A DNA stretch of 64,000 nucleotides from assembly GCA_930367215.1 (NCBI GenBank), contig OV884060.1:204479253-204543252 (forward strand). The letters are read 5' to 3'. The notes under the pieces are model-generated. The model did not search any database. It saw only the letters and a program-made list of their open reading frames with translations, and was not told where the DNA came from. Shown in pieces: positions 1-10,820 of the stretch. Source of the DNA: Pollenia angustigena (Eukaryota > Arthropoda > Insecta > Diptera > Polleniidae). Numbering within the stretch: position 1 is the stretch's first letter; each line of letters begins with the position of its first letter. The position numbers and the translations under genes are program-made.

Positions 1-304
1 CAACTTATATATAGTATTTAGTGACATTAATATGTACTTACGAATGGCATATCATAATTTCTTAGCAAGTATTTGTTGCGAAATAATTGATCACAAAGTA
101 AGCGAATTTGGCATGATAAGGTACAAAAAATCAAGTTCCTAAAAGAAAGATGACTATAAGAGAATTCTAAACGCATTTATTCGCAGCCAAAAAATGTTGT
201 GATTTTTTGACAAAAGCCGTGACCCTTTCTGCGGCACGCTGCATAACGAACGCTACAGTTTTTCCAGTAGTATTTTATTATTATATTATATTTTATTTAA
301 TTAA

Positions 305-425
305 TTTCTTCATAAAAATAATTTAATAAAAATTAAATTTCATGAACTTAAGCCTAATTAAAAATATTAAAAATTTGGATTAAAAACCATAAATAGTTCA
401 ACAAAATAACCACCATACTAATTAT
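305..425 (+). repeat. Left direct repeat of the SINE-like insertion
   Basis: About 120 bp repeated at 869-988 with only a few differences. It starts five bases inside the left target duplication. The copy at 869 follows a tRNA-like region and continues a longer tail module, so this left copy looks like a 5'-truncated tail. Confidence 0.8.
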
Positions 426-744
426 TGTTAAAGCTAAGGCACGAGCTCTATGTGTACATTTGTCCTTCAAGTTGTGCTGAAAAAGGTCAACAGAAAAGAG
501 AAAGACAAAGTGAAAAAACAAAAAAATTTACTTGGACTTCAAGAAAAATTCTTGACGAAAGTACGAAAAAACAGAAGTAAAGGAAAAAAACATGTAAAAT
601 CAATTAAAGTGGATAATCATTCAGGAAAGCAAATTTCGATCTACCAAATGTTAAAATACAATTTGGTTTAAGGATTGATGTTTGACTAGTGACGTCAGCA
701 GTCGTCGATGGCTGCGAGTGTAACACGGCAAATCCATCTGAGGA

Positions 745-802
745 GATCGAGTGGTTGCGATCGAAACATGTCATGGTAACCTGCCGGCCAGGGTTCGAGC
801 CC
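745..802 (+). promoter_or_regulatory. Split pol III promoter (A-like and B boxes)
   Basis: GATCGAGTGGTTGCGATC at 745-762 resembles a tRNA D arm with a GATC/GATC stem and an A-box-like core. GGTTCGAGCCC at 792-802 fits the B-box consensus GGTTCGANTCC at nearly every position. The spacing of about 45 bp is normal for an internal pol III promoter. A second A-like candidate lies at about 708-719. Activity is an inference. Confidence 0.5.
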
Positions 803-868
803 GAGCCACGTCAAGAATGAAAGATTATCAAGAACAATTTTAATTAATTTTCATGTTGTAAAAATTCC

Positions 869-988
869 TTTCTTCAAAAAAATAATTTAATAAAAATTAA
901 ATTTCATGAACTTAAGCCTAATTAAAAATATTAAAAATTTGGATTAAAAACCATAAATAGTTCAACAAAATAACCACAATACTAATTA
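869..988 (+). repeat. Right direct repeat of the SINE-like insertion
   Basis: Partner of 305-425. It is the distal part of a tail module that also forms the arms of the palindrome at 44047-44351; compare AAATTTCATGAACTTAAGCC here with AAATTTGATGAACTCAAGCC there. Confidence 0.8.
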
Positions 989-1268
989 TATTTTATTTAT
1001 TTTAACAAAACAAATTATGTTTTTATGAATTGCATGTCTTAAACTAATTTCTTAACTAATGAATATCAACTTTTTTTTAACGAAATTTATATTTTGATAA
1101 GTCTGCTGTAAGTGCTATTTAAAGCTCTAAAATCACCTAAAAACATGCTAAATGCACGTATATCATTAAGAAATCAGCAATGGGGTAGGATGTGGTAAAA
1201 ATTATTTGCATAAATGATCATTGAAATGCATATTTTTTTGATATAAAAATGAAATTATACAGCTAGTC

Positions 1269-2677
1269 TAGGCCTGCCATACGTCCTGGTTTTCCAGGAA
1301 TGTCCTGGTTTTAGACTACTTGTCCTGGTGTCCTGGTCCAATATTAAGTTGTTCTGGTTTTTGTACAGGTCAAGACAAACAAATTAGTTTTTTGCTAGTT
1401 TTAGTTGTTAACAAAGGTTAAGATTTTTGTTATAACACTGCTAACATAAGGTAATTATATAAACACCTTAAATTAAATTCAACTGTTATCTGGTGGAAAG
1501 CTGGTTAAAGCTTTCAATAATATTAGATGATAGCCAATCCTCTTTCAAATTTTGTTTCAACTAGTTGCTGTAAAAAGTTATACCGTGTAAACAACTTTTA
1601 TAAGTAATCGAAAGCCGATAACAAATTGCTATCTCTAAGGCAGCCCTTACACGTTTTAAAGCTGGAGGTCCACACCACGCGTTACTCGCTTTTTCGCAGC
1701 ATACGCAGCTTTCAAAAAAGTAGAATCTGTGTAGTTATACGTAGTAAGTTACATGCACAAAAGCGTAGATGCCTTGAGGCGAAAAGTAGGTTTACTTTCT
1801 ACTTTTGTAAGCGTCACAAGCAGCGTTCGAACAAATCAGCTGATTTTGACAAATTAAATTTTATTTTTACTTGTGCTGCTGCTGCATAAAAAGCGTTGCA
1901 TGTAACTTGAAACGTAGAACGCAAGTAAGGTTATAAAAGCATGCGCTGCATGCTTAATTCAATTGTCAACTGAGTCGGTTGTTGTCCAAATGAAAGCGTG
2001 TATGGCTTTGTCAATTGATTGGTTTGACAGTTGTCCAACTCGACAACAGGAAATTCAAAAGATTTTGATTTTTTTCAAGTTGGGTTCTTAATCTGCACAA
2101 TGGACTAAAGAAAGAAACCCGTTAAAGACTCAAGCACTGGAGAGTATTATTCAATGTAAGTTTGATTTTATTATGACATGCTGCCTGTTTTATAACTGTA
2201 TCAAAGACCGAAATAAAGTTCTAGAAAAAGTGCAATCTTCTAAAAATTAGTTTTAGTTTAGAACATTTAAAGTCAACTTTTTATTCTTTTTCATCATTTT
2301 TATGTACATGAAGTTCACGTTAATTTTTTTTTTTAAATATATTGTTGGATTTAAAAATAAAAATTCTTAAATTTTCAGGAGAGCCAAAAAACTGTTTATA
2401 TAAAAATGGTGTTAATATTTAAAAAAAAATGAGTTCCCTTATGAAAAAAGTCCAATTTGAAGAAAGTTTTGCTAGGCCTTTCTAAATTTTGTAAATAGCT
2501 AGAGATGTGAAATGAGAATTAATTTATGAAAAAAGTAATTTTGAGTTGTGACCCTTTAGTATTTAGGGTGCGATATACTACATACATATGTATTAAAAAA
2601 ACTTTTCTGTTGGTGTAATTTTTTATCCATTTTTTCCATGTGTCCTGGTTGATAGGTTCAAACTTCTGGCAGCCCTA
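1269..2677. mobile_element. hAT-type element, non-autonomous
   Basis: The ends are TAGGCCTGCCA and, inverted, TAGGGCTGCCA. They are flanked by 8 bp duplications AGCTAGTC (1261-1268) and ATCTAGTC (2678-2685) that differ at one base. The homologous copy B has a single ATCTAGTC at this site, which confirms the insertion. Near both ends the sequence repeats a TGTCCTGG motif, a subterminal pattern seen in some insect hAT elements. No transposase reading is visible inside. The interior contains the dispersed repeat at 1658-1906. Confidence 0.8.
1658..1906 (+). repeat. Dispersed repeat with a second copy at 29366-29612
   Basis: About 250 bp that matches 29366-29612 in reverse complement. Shared segments include CTTTTTCGC, GATGCCTTGAGGCG, AAGTAGGTTTACTTTCTACTTTTG and GCAGCGTTCGAACAAATCAGCT in order. 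It sits inside the hAT element at 1269-2677, so it is either a nested MITE or part of that element. No clear terminal repeats were found. Confidence 0.7.
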
Positions 2678-2784
2678 ATCTAGTCTTATATTCCATTAAA
2701 AAATAATTCATTTGAAAAATTTTTGGTTGGTGGACTGTTTCTGGGATTTGCCCATATGTAGTACATAAATATTTAGCACTTATT

Positions 2785-3260
2785 TTACTTTTTTACCAAA
2801 AAAATTAAGTTACGAAAAAACCTCGAGGAAAAACCACATACAAGTATTGACAGGTTAAGGTCCAAGTTATTTTTATACAAATTTAAAGCGGATAACATGG
2901 ACTGGCAGGAACCTACTTTCAGTCTATTTGACAGTTTATTTTTTAATAATGCTAACTTAGAAAAAATCAGCTCAGCGGATGGACTACTATGTGGTAAAGT
3001 AAAAACATAAGAAGCAAATTTAAACAAGTTTGAATAAAAATTGACACCCAGTTTTTTAAATTGCCAATTTCGTACCAAAATGTTTCAGGCTAAGATATTT
3101 TAAAAATTGCTTCATAGCTTTTATCTTTTGGTCTGTTTTCTAAAAGTTTAAACTCTTTTGCAAAATCCTCTCTGGGTTAGTAATTATATCAATTAAAACG
3201 GAAACAATTTCAAAGTAATTTATGTCTTCAGCTGAATTAATAAATACTGGTTGTAATACC
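2785..3260 (-). pseudogene. hAT transposase C-terminus, decayed
   Basis: On the minus strand the frame from 3078 to 2785 reads FASYVFTLPHSSPSAELIFS followed by LLKNKLSNRL. This matches the hAT dimerisation motif, LPHSSAxVERIFS then KTKxRNRL. The short segment upstream of it (to about 3260, ending near an INSAEDINYFE string) fits the spacer that precedes the motif in hAT proteins but is broken by stops. The N-terminal zinc finger and catalytic DDE regions are not visible here. It lies just beyond the right end of copy A and is an orphan fragment. Known for the family: hAT transposases dimerise through this region. Function here is certainly lost. Confidence 0.7.
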
Positions 3261-3746
3261 TTTAATGAACTCAGTCTCTTATCGCTAATATTAAAAGGGG
3301 CAAAAGGGCCACAAAAACTACAAACTGATACAAAAGGGGATTTAAAACAAAGGAGCCAAAAAAGTAGCACGGCAGGCAAAAAGGGGCAAAAATGCGACTT
3401 TAGTCGCATAACGGTAACGCTGTCCACATTAAACGCCGAACTAGATGTATACCGAGCTATTTTACATGCGAGTGTTTTTAATAGGGGGGCATGATTCCCA
3501 ACGCAAAGTCAATATTATATGTTTGTACACATTTTTGCTTATTGACTTTGTTTGCCATTGTTTTAACCATATTTTCAATAAAAATATATCTTATCCTGTA
3601 AGTATCGAGATGCGGCATTATGGCTTTCGTGTACACTTATGGGTACTGTACTCTATCACACAAGTCTTACGTATTTTGACGAATATGCTTCCCTAATCTA
3701 ATTATTGTTTGAAAATTCATAAAAAATCGTGACAGGGTTATATTTT
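3261..3746. other. No gene seen
   Basis: AT-rich sequence with short open frames on both strands (for example 3222-3494 plus and 3140-3427 minus) that have no recognisable motif apart from the hAT fragment already listed. Confidence 0.5.
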
Positions 3747-4601
3747 GGTGGGGTGTCACAAAGCCATAGGACATAAAGCCATAATGCCTTTATGTCTCAA
3801 TCCAAACGGACATAAAGCCATAATTTTGATATGGCCTTAAGTCTCATATCAATTTTAGTGGAATGGGACATAAAGCCATTATGGTATTATGTCCCATTTG
3901 ATGTGTTGCGTTACAAATGCCTTTATGGTATAACAAAGACCTGCTTCGCTAACTAAAGCTTCGCTGTATAGCCGGCCTTCGGCCGGGCGCAAGGATTTTC
4001 TCCTCCATGGTATAACAAACACCGGCTTCGCTTACTAAAGCTTCTCTGTATAGCCGGCCTTTTGGCGGACGCAAGAATTTTCTCCTTTATGGTATAACAA
4101 GTACCGATTTTGCTAAGTAAAGCTTCTAAAATCTGTCTTGTTTCCGAACGAAGGCCGTTTACGCAGAGAAGCTTTAGTTAGCGAAGCCGGTGTTTGTTAT
4201 ACCATAGAGGAGAAAATCATTGCGTCCGACCGAAGGCCGTCTATGCAGAGAAGCACTTGTTAGCGTAGCTTTTTCGGGTTTTTTCAATATATGAACGACG
4301 TCCCCAAATTTAGGGGCTTAGTTCATTTTGGGTTTGGGGAGTTAATTCATTGGGGACTTAGTTCATACCGCCATTTTTGACATAAAACAGGGCGACATGA
4401 AACAAAAAAAGCATTTTCTACATGAAATAGGGTGAAATACAATCATTATCAAAAATATGGCTTTATGTCTCATTTTACGGAAAAAATTTATGGCGTTAAG
4501 TCCCATTATATTGAGACTTAATGGCATATGCCCTTATGTCTCAATGGAATGGGACTTGACGCCATATGGCTTTATGTCCTATGGCTTTGTGACACCCCAC
4601 C
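3747..4601. mobile_element. Foldback/MULE-like element
   Basis: The termini are perfect inverted repeats of over 30 bp, beginning GGTGGGGTGTCACAAAGCC. The flanks are TTATATTTT and TTTTATTTT, a 9 bp duplication with one mismatch. Nine-base duplications plus long inverted repeats that enclose internal tandem repeats are the known structure of Foldback and Mutator-like elements. Inside are 82 bp subrepeats (3925-4170), an inverted copy of the subrepeat at about 4130-4230, and further blocks that repeat the phrase CATAAAGCCATAAT in both orientations. No coding sequence is present. Confidence 0.65.
3925..4170 (+). repeat. 82 bp tandem subrepeats of the foldback-like element
   Basis: Units begin ATGGTATAACAA at 3925, 4007 and 4089, giving an exact 82 bp period. 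Each contains CGGCTTCGC, AAAGCTTCT, TATAGCCGGCC and TTTTCTCC. An inverted unit follows at 4130-4206. The same array recurs with starts at 4735, 4817 and 4898 in the adjacent partial copy. Confidence 0.85.
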
Positions 4602-4619
4602 TTTTATTTTCCGTAAAAT

Positions 4620-5229
4620 ACGTGAGACTTCTGTGAACAGTATCATGGTAGTGTGCTACTGCAGTAGCACAGTAGGAAATGTTGAAGTTTGATTGAAGAA
4701 TGTTAACATGATGTTTTGCGTTACAAATGCTTATATGGTATAACAAAGACCGGCTTCGCTAACTTAAGCTTCTATGTATAGCCGGCCTTCTGCCGGGCGC
4801 AAAGATTTTCTCCTCCATGGTATAACAAACACCGGGTTCGCTTACTAAAGCTTCTCTGATAGCCGGCCTTTGGGCGGGCGCAAGAATTTTCTCCTTTATG
4901 GTATAACAAGGCCGAATACGCAGAGAAGCTTTAGTTAGCAAAGCCGATCTTTGTTATACCATAGAGGAGAAAAGTTCATTGGGGACTTAGTTCATACCGC
5001 TATTTTTGACATAAAACAGGGCGACATGAAATAACATTGCATTTATTACATGAAATAGGGTGACATGCAATCATTATCAAAAATATGGCTTTATGTCTAA
5101 TTTTTTGGAAAAAATTTATGGCCTTAAGTCCCATTCCATTGAGACTTATTGGCATATGCCCTTATGTCTCAATGGAATGGGACTTGACGCCATATGGCTT
5201 TATGTCCCATGGCCCTATGACACCCCACC
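4620..5229. mobile_element. Partial second copy of the foldback-like element
   Basis: From about 4713 to 5229 the sequence repeats 3903-4601, including the 82 bp subrepeats and a right end ending GACACCCCACC at 5229. The left terminus is missing; 4602-4712 is unrelated and contains the perfect 18 bp palindrome GTGCTACTGCAGTAGCAC at 4653-4670. The arrangement suggests partial tandem duplication or insertion beside an existing copy. Confidence 0.7.
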
Positions 5230-5768
5230 GTTTTTGTTATTTAAGACACTTTTTTATGTAGAGCTTGGAGATTTTTTTCCTTCTTTAAAATGGGATTTTA
5301 GATATTTTTTAAGTGAGTTTTTAGTTATAGAAAATGTTGGAAATTTTTTATTCTTTTAACTGAAGATAATCGCAAAAAGGATACATTTTTAATATGTGGA
5401 TCAGAAAGATTTTTATAGAAATCATTGATTCGGTAAGTTTTAGGGAAAGAGGGAACGCCGAATTGAGACAACTACTTGATCAAGGGGTCGGTAATTCAAA
5501 ATTTTTTCTTTGAGTACTCCTTAGACCGAGCCTTTGGCCGGATGAGTACTGAGTTGTAAAAACGTCGCAGATTTACGAATGTTATTTTTGTCAAGCTAAT
5601 AGGGCCTAAATTTCTTAAATGTAAATAAAATAAAATTTTTAATTACAATATTTTGTTCCCGACGTTTCGTCGATTGTTTGTCGACTTTTTCAAGGGATTG
5701 TCAAATTAAATTTAATCACATTAAAAAGTTTTAGATGTACTCAGGAGCATACAAATATAAAACATAAT
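5230..5768. other. No gene seen
   Basis: AT-rich. Contains CCCGACGTTTCG at about 5658 followed by TTTTTCAAGGGATTG, a phrase reminiscent of Penelope-like element repeats, but too short to call. Confidence 0.35.
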
Positions 5769-5772
5769 TTAA

Positions 5773-6214
5773 CCCTTCTGCATCCCTTGGATATGTGCCC
5801 TTCCTATGATCCTTTCGGTCAATATGACCCAACAATAAAATGTTAACAGCATTTCATATTTAAGTGTAATAAAAACAAAAGCGATTCTATTGATTATTTG
5901 ACCGAAAAAATTATTGATCGATGATTCTGAATGAAGATGAACTCAATTCAATAGAAAACAAATTTTAAAGTGGAATTAAACCTGCAATATCGCATGTTGG
6001 GTCATATTGACCCAAAGGATATTAAATGTGTGTAAATCGTGTTTTTTGGAGGGGGAAGGAAAAACTAAAATTTTATTATTTTCATTTAAATTTATTATTT
6101 TTGTCCCTGTAATGGATAAATTGAAGTTTCACGTCCATATCTTATATTTAAAGGGACAAATTTTGCGTTTGAAAACCAAAATTGGGTCAAATTGGCCCAA
6201 GGAGTGCAGAAGGG
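5773..6214. mobile_element. piggyBac-type MITE
   Basis: 442 bp flanked by TTAA at 5769-5772 and 6215-6218, the known target duplication of piggyBac elements. The termini are CCCTTCTGCATCCCTTGG and, inverted, CCCTTCTGCACTCCTTGG. Three near-palindromic blocks of the form GGTCAATATGACCCAA lie at about 5817, 6000 and 6184. No transposase is encoded. Confidence 0.85.
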
Positions 6215-6234
6215 TTAAATATTTAAATACATAC

Positions 6235-7175
6235 TAGCTGACCCGACAGACGTTGTCCTGTCCAAATTAGGAAAAATGTTTGCGTTCGATTTTTAAAATC
6301 CGTTAAAAAGATACGAACATTTAAAAGAAAAATTGGTCAAATCGATGTAGCCGTATTTCCCCCTGCGCCTACCCGCTTTATTTTTATTTTCAAAAGTGTA
6401 ATATACCATAAGAGTGACTTCCACAAATTTTGAACATTCTCACTATAACAGTTCTTAAGATATGTGATATTAAACATTGGCGTCCTATGGTGGGTACCAC
6501 TTCCCCCGATGCTATTTTATTTCTTCCAAAAGTTCAACAAAATGCGTGCAGTTGCTCTTATTTATATTTCTATCTATGGGGGGTATTGCTCCTACCGTGT
6601 CTACCCCGCCCATTTTTAATCTGAAATTTATAGTTTACCATAATAGTTGCTTTAACTACGCTTGAAGACTCTCCCTTTAATAGTTCTTCAGTTGAGCGAT
6701 ATTTAATGCATGCATCCTATGGGAGGTATTTCCCCCCCTGCGCCTACCCGCTTTATTTTTATTTTCAAAAGTGTAGTATACCATAAGAGTGACTTCTAGA
6801 AAGTTTGAACATTCTCACTATAACAGTTCTTAAGATATGCGATGTTAAACATTGGCGTCCTATGGGGGATTCAAATACCCCCGCTGCTATTTTATTTCAA
6901 TTTCGGGGCTCAGAAGATCCTACTACAAAAAGTTTAGCAAAATGCCTCCAGCGGCTCTTAAGATATGCGATAATAAATATTGGCATCCTATGGGGGGTAC
7001 CAATTCCCCTGCCCCTATCGAAAAAATAAGTAGCCTATTTTATTTCTAGGGCTCACGTGATGTTACTGTAAAAATTTCAGGAAAATCGGTTCAGTAGTTT
7101 CGGAGTCTATAAGCCAACAAACAAACAAACACACAAACATACAAACATTTTTCATTTTTATATATATAGATATAG
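6235..7175 (+). mobile_element. Dispersed element with CTAGCTGACCCG head, ATAG-type tail and internal tandem repeats
   Basis: The head ACTAGCTGACCCGACAGACG at about 6234 and the tail ATATATATAGATATAGAT at about 7158 are typical of an abundant insect repeat class. The short ATAG-type tail suggests a non-LTR origin. Internally a block starting CCCCTGCGCCTACCCGC at about 6360 recurs at about 6728 (period 368) with weaker half-period copies, each containing ACATTGGCGTCCTATGG. No coding frame survives. Confidence 0.55.
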
Positions 7176-8924
7176 ATTTCTTTAAACTTTAAATATATCA
7201 CAGCTTAAGTAATGGCAACAATATAACTCGCATTTGATTTACATTATAAAAAAATTACTTTTCCATTTAAATTATTCTCCTTTTTTAATCACGATTGAGG
7301 GGAGGGGCAAATAGTCGTTGCATTAATTAGTATCCTCTATGCCGAGTCTACTGTAAATGTTTTTTAAACTTGTTTTTAAATTTAAATTTTTTTTTATTGA
7401 TTTTTGTCATTAGTTATGAATTTTAGGAAATTAGGGAAATATTCCTATAAAGGTTAAGGCCCATTGAGAAATTACCAATCATAAAGTTTTAGTTATACAT
7501 CTTTAGAAAGAGATAAGAAAGTCAATCCTTAAAACAAAAAAAAAAACAAAAAAAAAACTCTAACACAACTTCAAGAAGAAATAATACTTCATAAAACTTT
7601 AGCTTTAGCAACTAAAAATATTTGTAATAATGAATCGATGAATAAAATGCTTTGTAAAGCATAAAATATCTCAAACACTCGCACGCCCAACAAACGCACA
7701 AATAGTCATAAAATAAAGCAAAAACAAAAAAAAATATAATAAATGTTTTTCAAAAATACTAAATTTCACAGATAAAATCTCAACAAATAATAAAATAATA
7801 TTGAGCAACAACAACTACTACTGCATAACGTTAAGCGTTACTAATCAACAACAATTATGATGATACATATGAATATAATCGGAAACTAATGCGAATTGGA
7901 ATAAAAATGGCAAAATGAAGGCAAAAAAAAAAAAAAAAAAAATCATACAGTATAACGAGGACAAGGATATCTGAAATGGAGAAATGAATGTAACTCTAAT
8001 ATGAATGTTTATTAACAGGCGATAAATGTTTGTAATCAAAACAACAATAACAGACAATTTGTCGATGATGTCAGTTGAAATTCTACACACATACACAAGT
8101 TTAACGCAGTTGCACACATTCATACAAACATATGAGATCTTTGTATGAATAAATATTTTGATATGCATACGATTTAAATGTTGTTCAAATTCATTTTTCC
8201 AATTGATGCTGACAATGATGATGATAACAAATTTCCATAACATGCCAATTAATTTGATTTCCATTACACAATAGAAACAATAGTACGCCCAACCACAGCA
8301 CGAGCAGGGCATTTCACACATGCACGACATAAATATGCGTAGCAAAAATTCACATTTAAGGGAGGCTACTGGTGTGTCTACTGGTCAGTCTACTTTTGTT
8401 ATCATCAAAATTTATTATCAGACTTTTTTCTCCCCCGATGTTAAACTGTCTATTAAAACGGGGTAGTAGGAAGGATGTGTGTGTGTGTGTTTGTCCAAAG
8501 GGGGACATATCGAAAGCGATTCGGTTTTAATTGCCTTAAAAATATATTTAGACATGTTAACATACCGTTTCCACTGACCAATGTCAGATTTAGTGATTAA
8601 TGTAGCGATTAAACGTTAATTAAGTATGAATATTTTTTAGGTTACAGAGTGTTTGAATAAACAAAGCAAATTGCTTTTGAAAATATTAAAAAAAGGAAGT
8701 TTAAGAATTCTCGTATTTTAAGTTTAATTTTAATTTAAACAAACTGTTGCCAAATAAAAGTCCATGGACCCTTTGAGATTCGAAAGTGTGTTTCCGGTGG
8801 CGCTCGAAGGACCTCAGAAAATATTAAATATTGTCTCTAATCGCAAAATTCATACCAAATTTATAGAATCATGCAAACAATTTGTTGATTTTGCACCTAT
8901 TACCAAATTGAGCCACACCTAAAC
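7176..8924. other. No gene seen; simple repeats
   Basis: AT-rich with poly-A and a short TG run near 8478-8490. At about 8567 a phrase CCGTTTCCACTGAC matches, inverted, GTCAGTGGAAACGG at about 16584. These may be ends of related MITEs, but no full element could be delimited. Confidence 0.4.
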
Positions 8925-9232
8925 GTCAAGCTTTTTTCTGCATTCGAAAAACCTTTGCACCCGCAAAATGTGACTGTTTGGTGCGGTTTATGGGCTGGTG
9001 GCATAATCTGGCCGTATTTTTTGTAAAATTAGGCCAGTCAGGCAGTTATTGTAAATGGTGTTCGCTATCGTGAGATGATAACGAACTTTTAATGGCCCGA
9101 ATTGGAAGATATGGATGTGGACGATATGTGATTTTAACAGGACGGTGCCACTTGCCACAAAGCTAACGAAACAATGGCTCTTTTGCGCGACAAATTCAAT
9201 GGCGGTACTATCTCATGTGCTGGCGATGTTTA
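8925..9232 (+). pseudogene. Mariner-like transposase fragment, catalytic half
   Basis: Reads VTVWCGLWAGGIIWPYF, then after one frameshift AVIVNGVRYREMITNF, then WPELEDMDVDDM and QDGATCHKANETMALLRDKF. These are successive blocks of the catalytic domain of Tc1/mariner (IS630) transposases of the class common in ants and flies. The aspartate of QDGATCH is the second catalytic residue in this family. At least three in-frame stops and one frameshift break it, and it ends abruptly near 9232. The N-terminal helix-turn-helix half is absent. It is a dead fragment with no visible terminal repeats. Confidence 0.8.
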
Positions 9233-9381
9233 GATTACTAAAATTTTAAAATTGTGAGTACAGAAAGGGACCTAAGGGAAAAAACCGGTTTTGTTCAAGG
9301 ATCGGTCTCATTCGATGCTCAGATGTTGTCCACATCAAAAAAAAAAAAAACAAAAAGTGAAAGTTGATTTTTTTTACCCTA

Positions 9382-9655
9382 AGCATTAAAAGCATTAATC
9401 AAAAAAAAAAAAAAAAATCAGTTTTAATTAAAAATTTAATCAAGTGAATTAAACGTTTAATCAAGTGAATTAAACTTTTAATCAAGTGTATTAAACTTTT
9501 AATTGAAAATATTAATTTGCACCAGTAAAAAAATTAATAATATCAATTAAACGTTTAATTTACGTGATTACACGTTTAATTCACTTAATTAAATTTTTAA
9601 TTAAAACTGATTTTATTTTTGATTAATGCTTTTACTGGTGCAAAATTTTTTTCTG
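9382..9655. repeat. AT-rich inverted repeat (MITE-like)
   Basis: AATCAGTTTTAATTAAAAA near 9417 pairs with TTTTTAATTAAAACTGATT near 9590, and the outer sequence AAGCATTAATCAAAAA pairs with TTTTTGATTAATGCTT. Several AATTAAACGTTTAATT-type units lie between the arms. The right end reads TTTTTTTCTGTGTG, like the ends of the TA-flanked MITEs at 15988 and 61582. The left end could not be fixed. Confidence 0.5.
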
Positions 9656-10357
9656 TGTGCGCTGTCACATATAATTTTTTTTAATAAATAATATGTTTAA
9701 TTTTAATTAAAAAAATGGTCAAAAAACTTTACCGTTAATTGATTTAATTAAATATAGCTCAGGTTTTGACAATTCCCAAATCAATAAATTATTTTATTTT
9801 AAACGAAAAAATCAATTAAGATTTTTTGTTATTTAATTAATATTTTCATTATAAATTTATTTCGAAACACCTAAAATGTTAATTAAATCAAAATTATATT
9901 CTTAATTTTCTTTCAACAAAAAATGTTAATTAATTTTTTGAATCCCAAAAAAAAGAAACAAAAAAAAATATGCATGTGGCAGTGTAAATAAACTCACTGT
10001 TTATTGTTGTTGTTTTTGTTTAAGCTTTAATATTGTTACAAGTAAAACGGCTTTATAATTCTTATTTGCTTAAACGTTTTAGTTCTATAATATCTTTAGT
10101 TTTTCTAAAATCTTTGGAAGAAGTTTCCTGACGACCTGGCCTAAGCAACCAAAGGCGAGTTCATTACAGGTAATCTCGGTACTACAACAAGTACAACTCG
10201 TACAATCATTCTACAATGGCAAATACTGAAAGAAAGCAAAACAGAAACCAAGATAAAAACCAAAATTTTGACATCCAACAATTATAAAACTTAAAAAAAA
10301 AGTTATCAGAGAATACAAAACAAGTTCTCATTTAAATTTGTTAACTTTTGTACTTAA
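9656..10357. other. No gene seen
   Basis: AT-rich sequence without recognisable coding or repeat structure. Confidence 0.5.
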
Positions 10358-10461
10358 GTCTGGGATCACACTATAAAAGTAAAGAAACAGCATGTTCTCT
10401 TCCCCTCTCACCAATAAACTCAGAATTTCTGAAAGAAAACTTTCATAGTGTGAACCCAGAC
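10358..10461. mobile_element. 104 bp MITE with TTAA flanks
   Basis: Termini GTCTGGGATCACACTAT and, inverted, GTCTGGGTTCACACTAT, flanked by TTAA at 10354-10357 and 10462-10465. The flanks would fit piggyBac (TTAA) or Harbinger (TTA plus a chance A). The ends resemble those of the TTA-flanked MITE at 23055, which favours the Harbinger reading. Confidence 0.75.
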
Positions 10462-10820
10462 TTAATTTACAAAAATATGAAACTTTATATACTCATTTAG
10501 GTTAGAATCAATCGCACTTTTGGATTATTTCAAGTACGAATTCGGGATTAAACCAACTGAGAAATTCTTAAGATTAAGTTTTATCTCACTTTTACATAAG
10601 ACTATTCTGTTTTCGGATTATTTTAAAAACGGGACACTGGGATAGTCTGTACTTAATACTAGACTTGATTTAAGGAAATCCGTTTAAAATGTTTTTATAC
10701 CCTCCACCACAATTAGTTGTGAAGAGGGTATATTAAGTTTGTCATTCCGTGTGAAACTTTTTTATTATTCATCTCAGACCCCATAAAGTATATATATTCT
10801 GGGTCCTTGAGTAATTCTAA

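Larger units (their letters stand above)
300..984 (+). mobile_element. SINE-like insertion with tRNA-like promoter and direct terminal repeats
   Basis: Comparison with the empty site in copy B shows that 685 bp were inserted here. They are flanked by a perfect 15 bp duplication, ATTATATTTTATTTA, at 285-299 and 985-999. A long AT-rich duplication of this kind is typical of target-primed retroposition. The insert begins and ends with direct repeats of about 120 bp (305-425 and 869-988). Upstream of the right repeat lies a tRNA-like segment with a D-arm-like box at 745-762 and a B box at 792-802. The segment from about 805 to 945 is homologous to the arms of the palindromic element at 44047-44351, so both belong to one family. 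A lysine-rich frame at 450-671 lies between the repeats; nothing supports it as a gene. Confidence 0.6.
1..2757 (+). repeat. Dispersed repeat, copy A (left arm of a window-scale inverted pair)
   Basis: The unique parts of this stretch (about 1-265, 1000-1260 and 2686-2757) match the reverse complement of 50056-51467 almost throughout. Shared landmarks are the GATCACAAAGT region near base 90, the CTACAGTTTTTCCAG block at 250-267, the GCTGTAAGTGC block near 1105 and the right end reading GGGATTTGCCCATAT. The element runs off the left edge, so its left terminus is not visible. It carries two later insertions, 300-984 and 1269-2677, that copy B lacks. No open frame of its own is visible, and I do not recognise the family. 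Confidence 0.75.

Noticed and set aside
450..671. 73-codon lysine-rich frame
   Set aside because: It lies between the direct repeats of a SINE-like insertion, has biased composition due to A-rich DNA, and shows no domain.
5510..5580. Possible hammerhead ribozyme next to a Penelope-like phrase
   Set aside because: A CGGATGAG string and pairing AGTACTC/GAGTACT are present, but the conserved CUGANGA core has a mismatch and the GAAA strand and stem II cannot be formed.
7845..8345. 166-codon minus-strand frame
   Set aside because: Cysteine- and phenylalanine-rich, ends in a poly-F run from a homopolymer, no motif or codon pattern.
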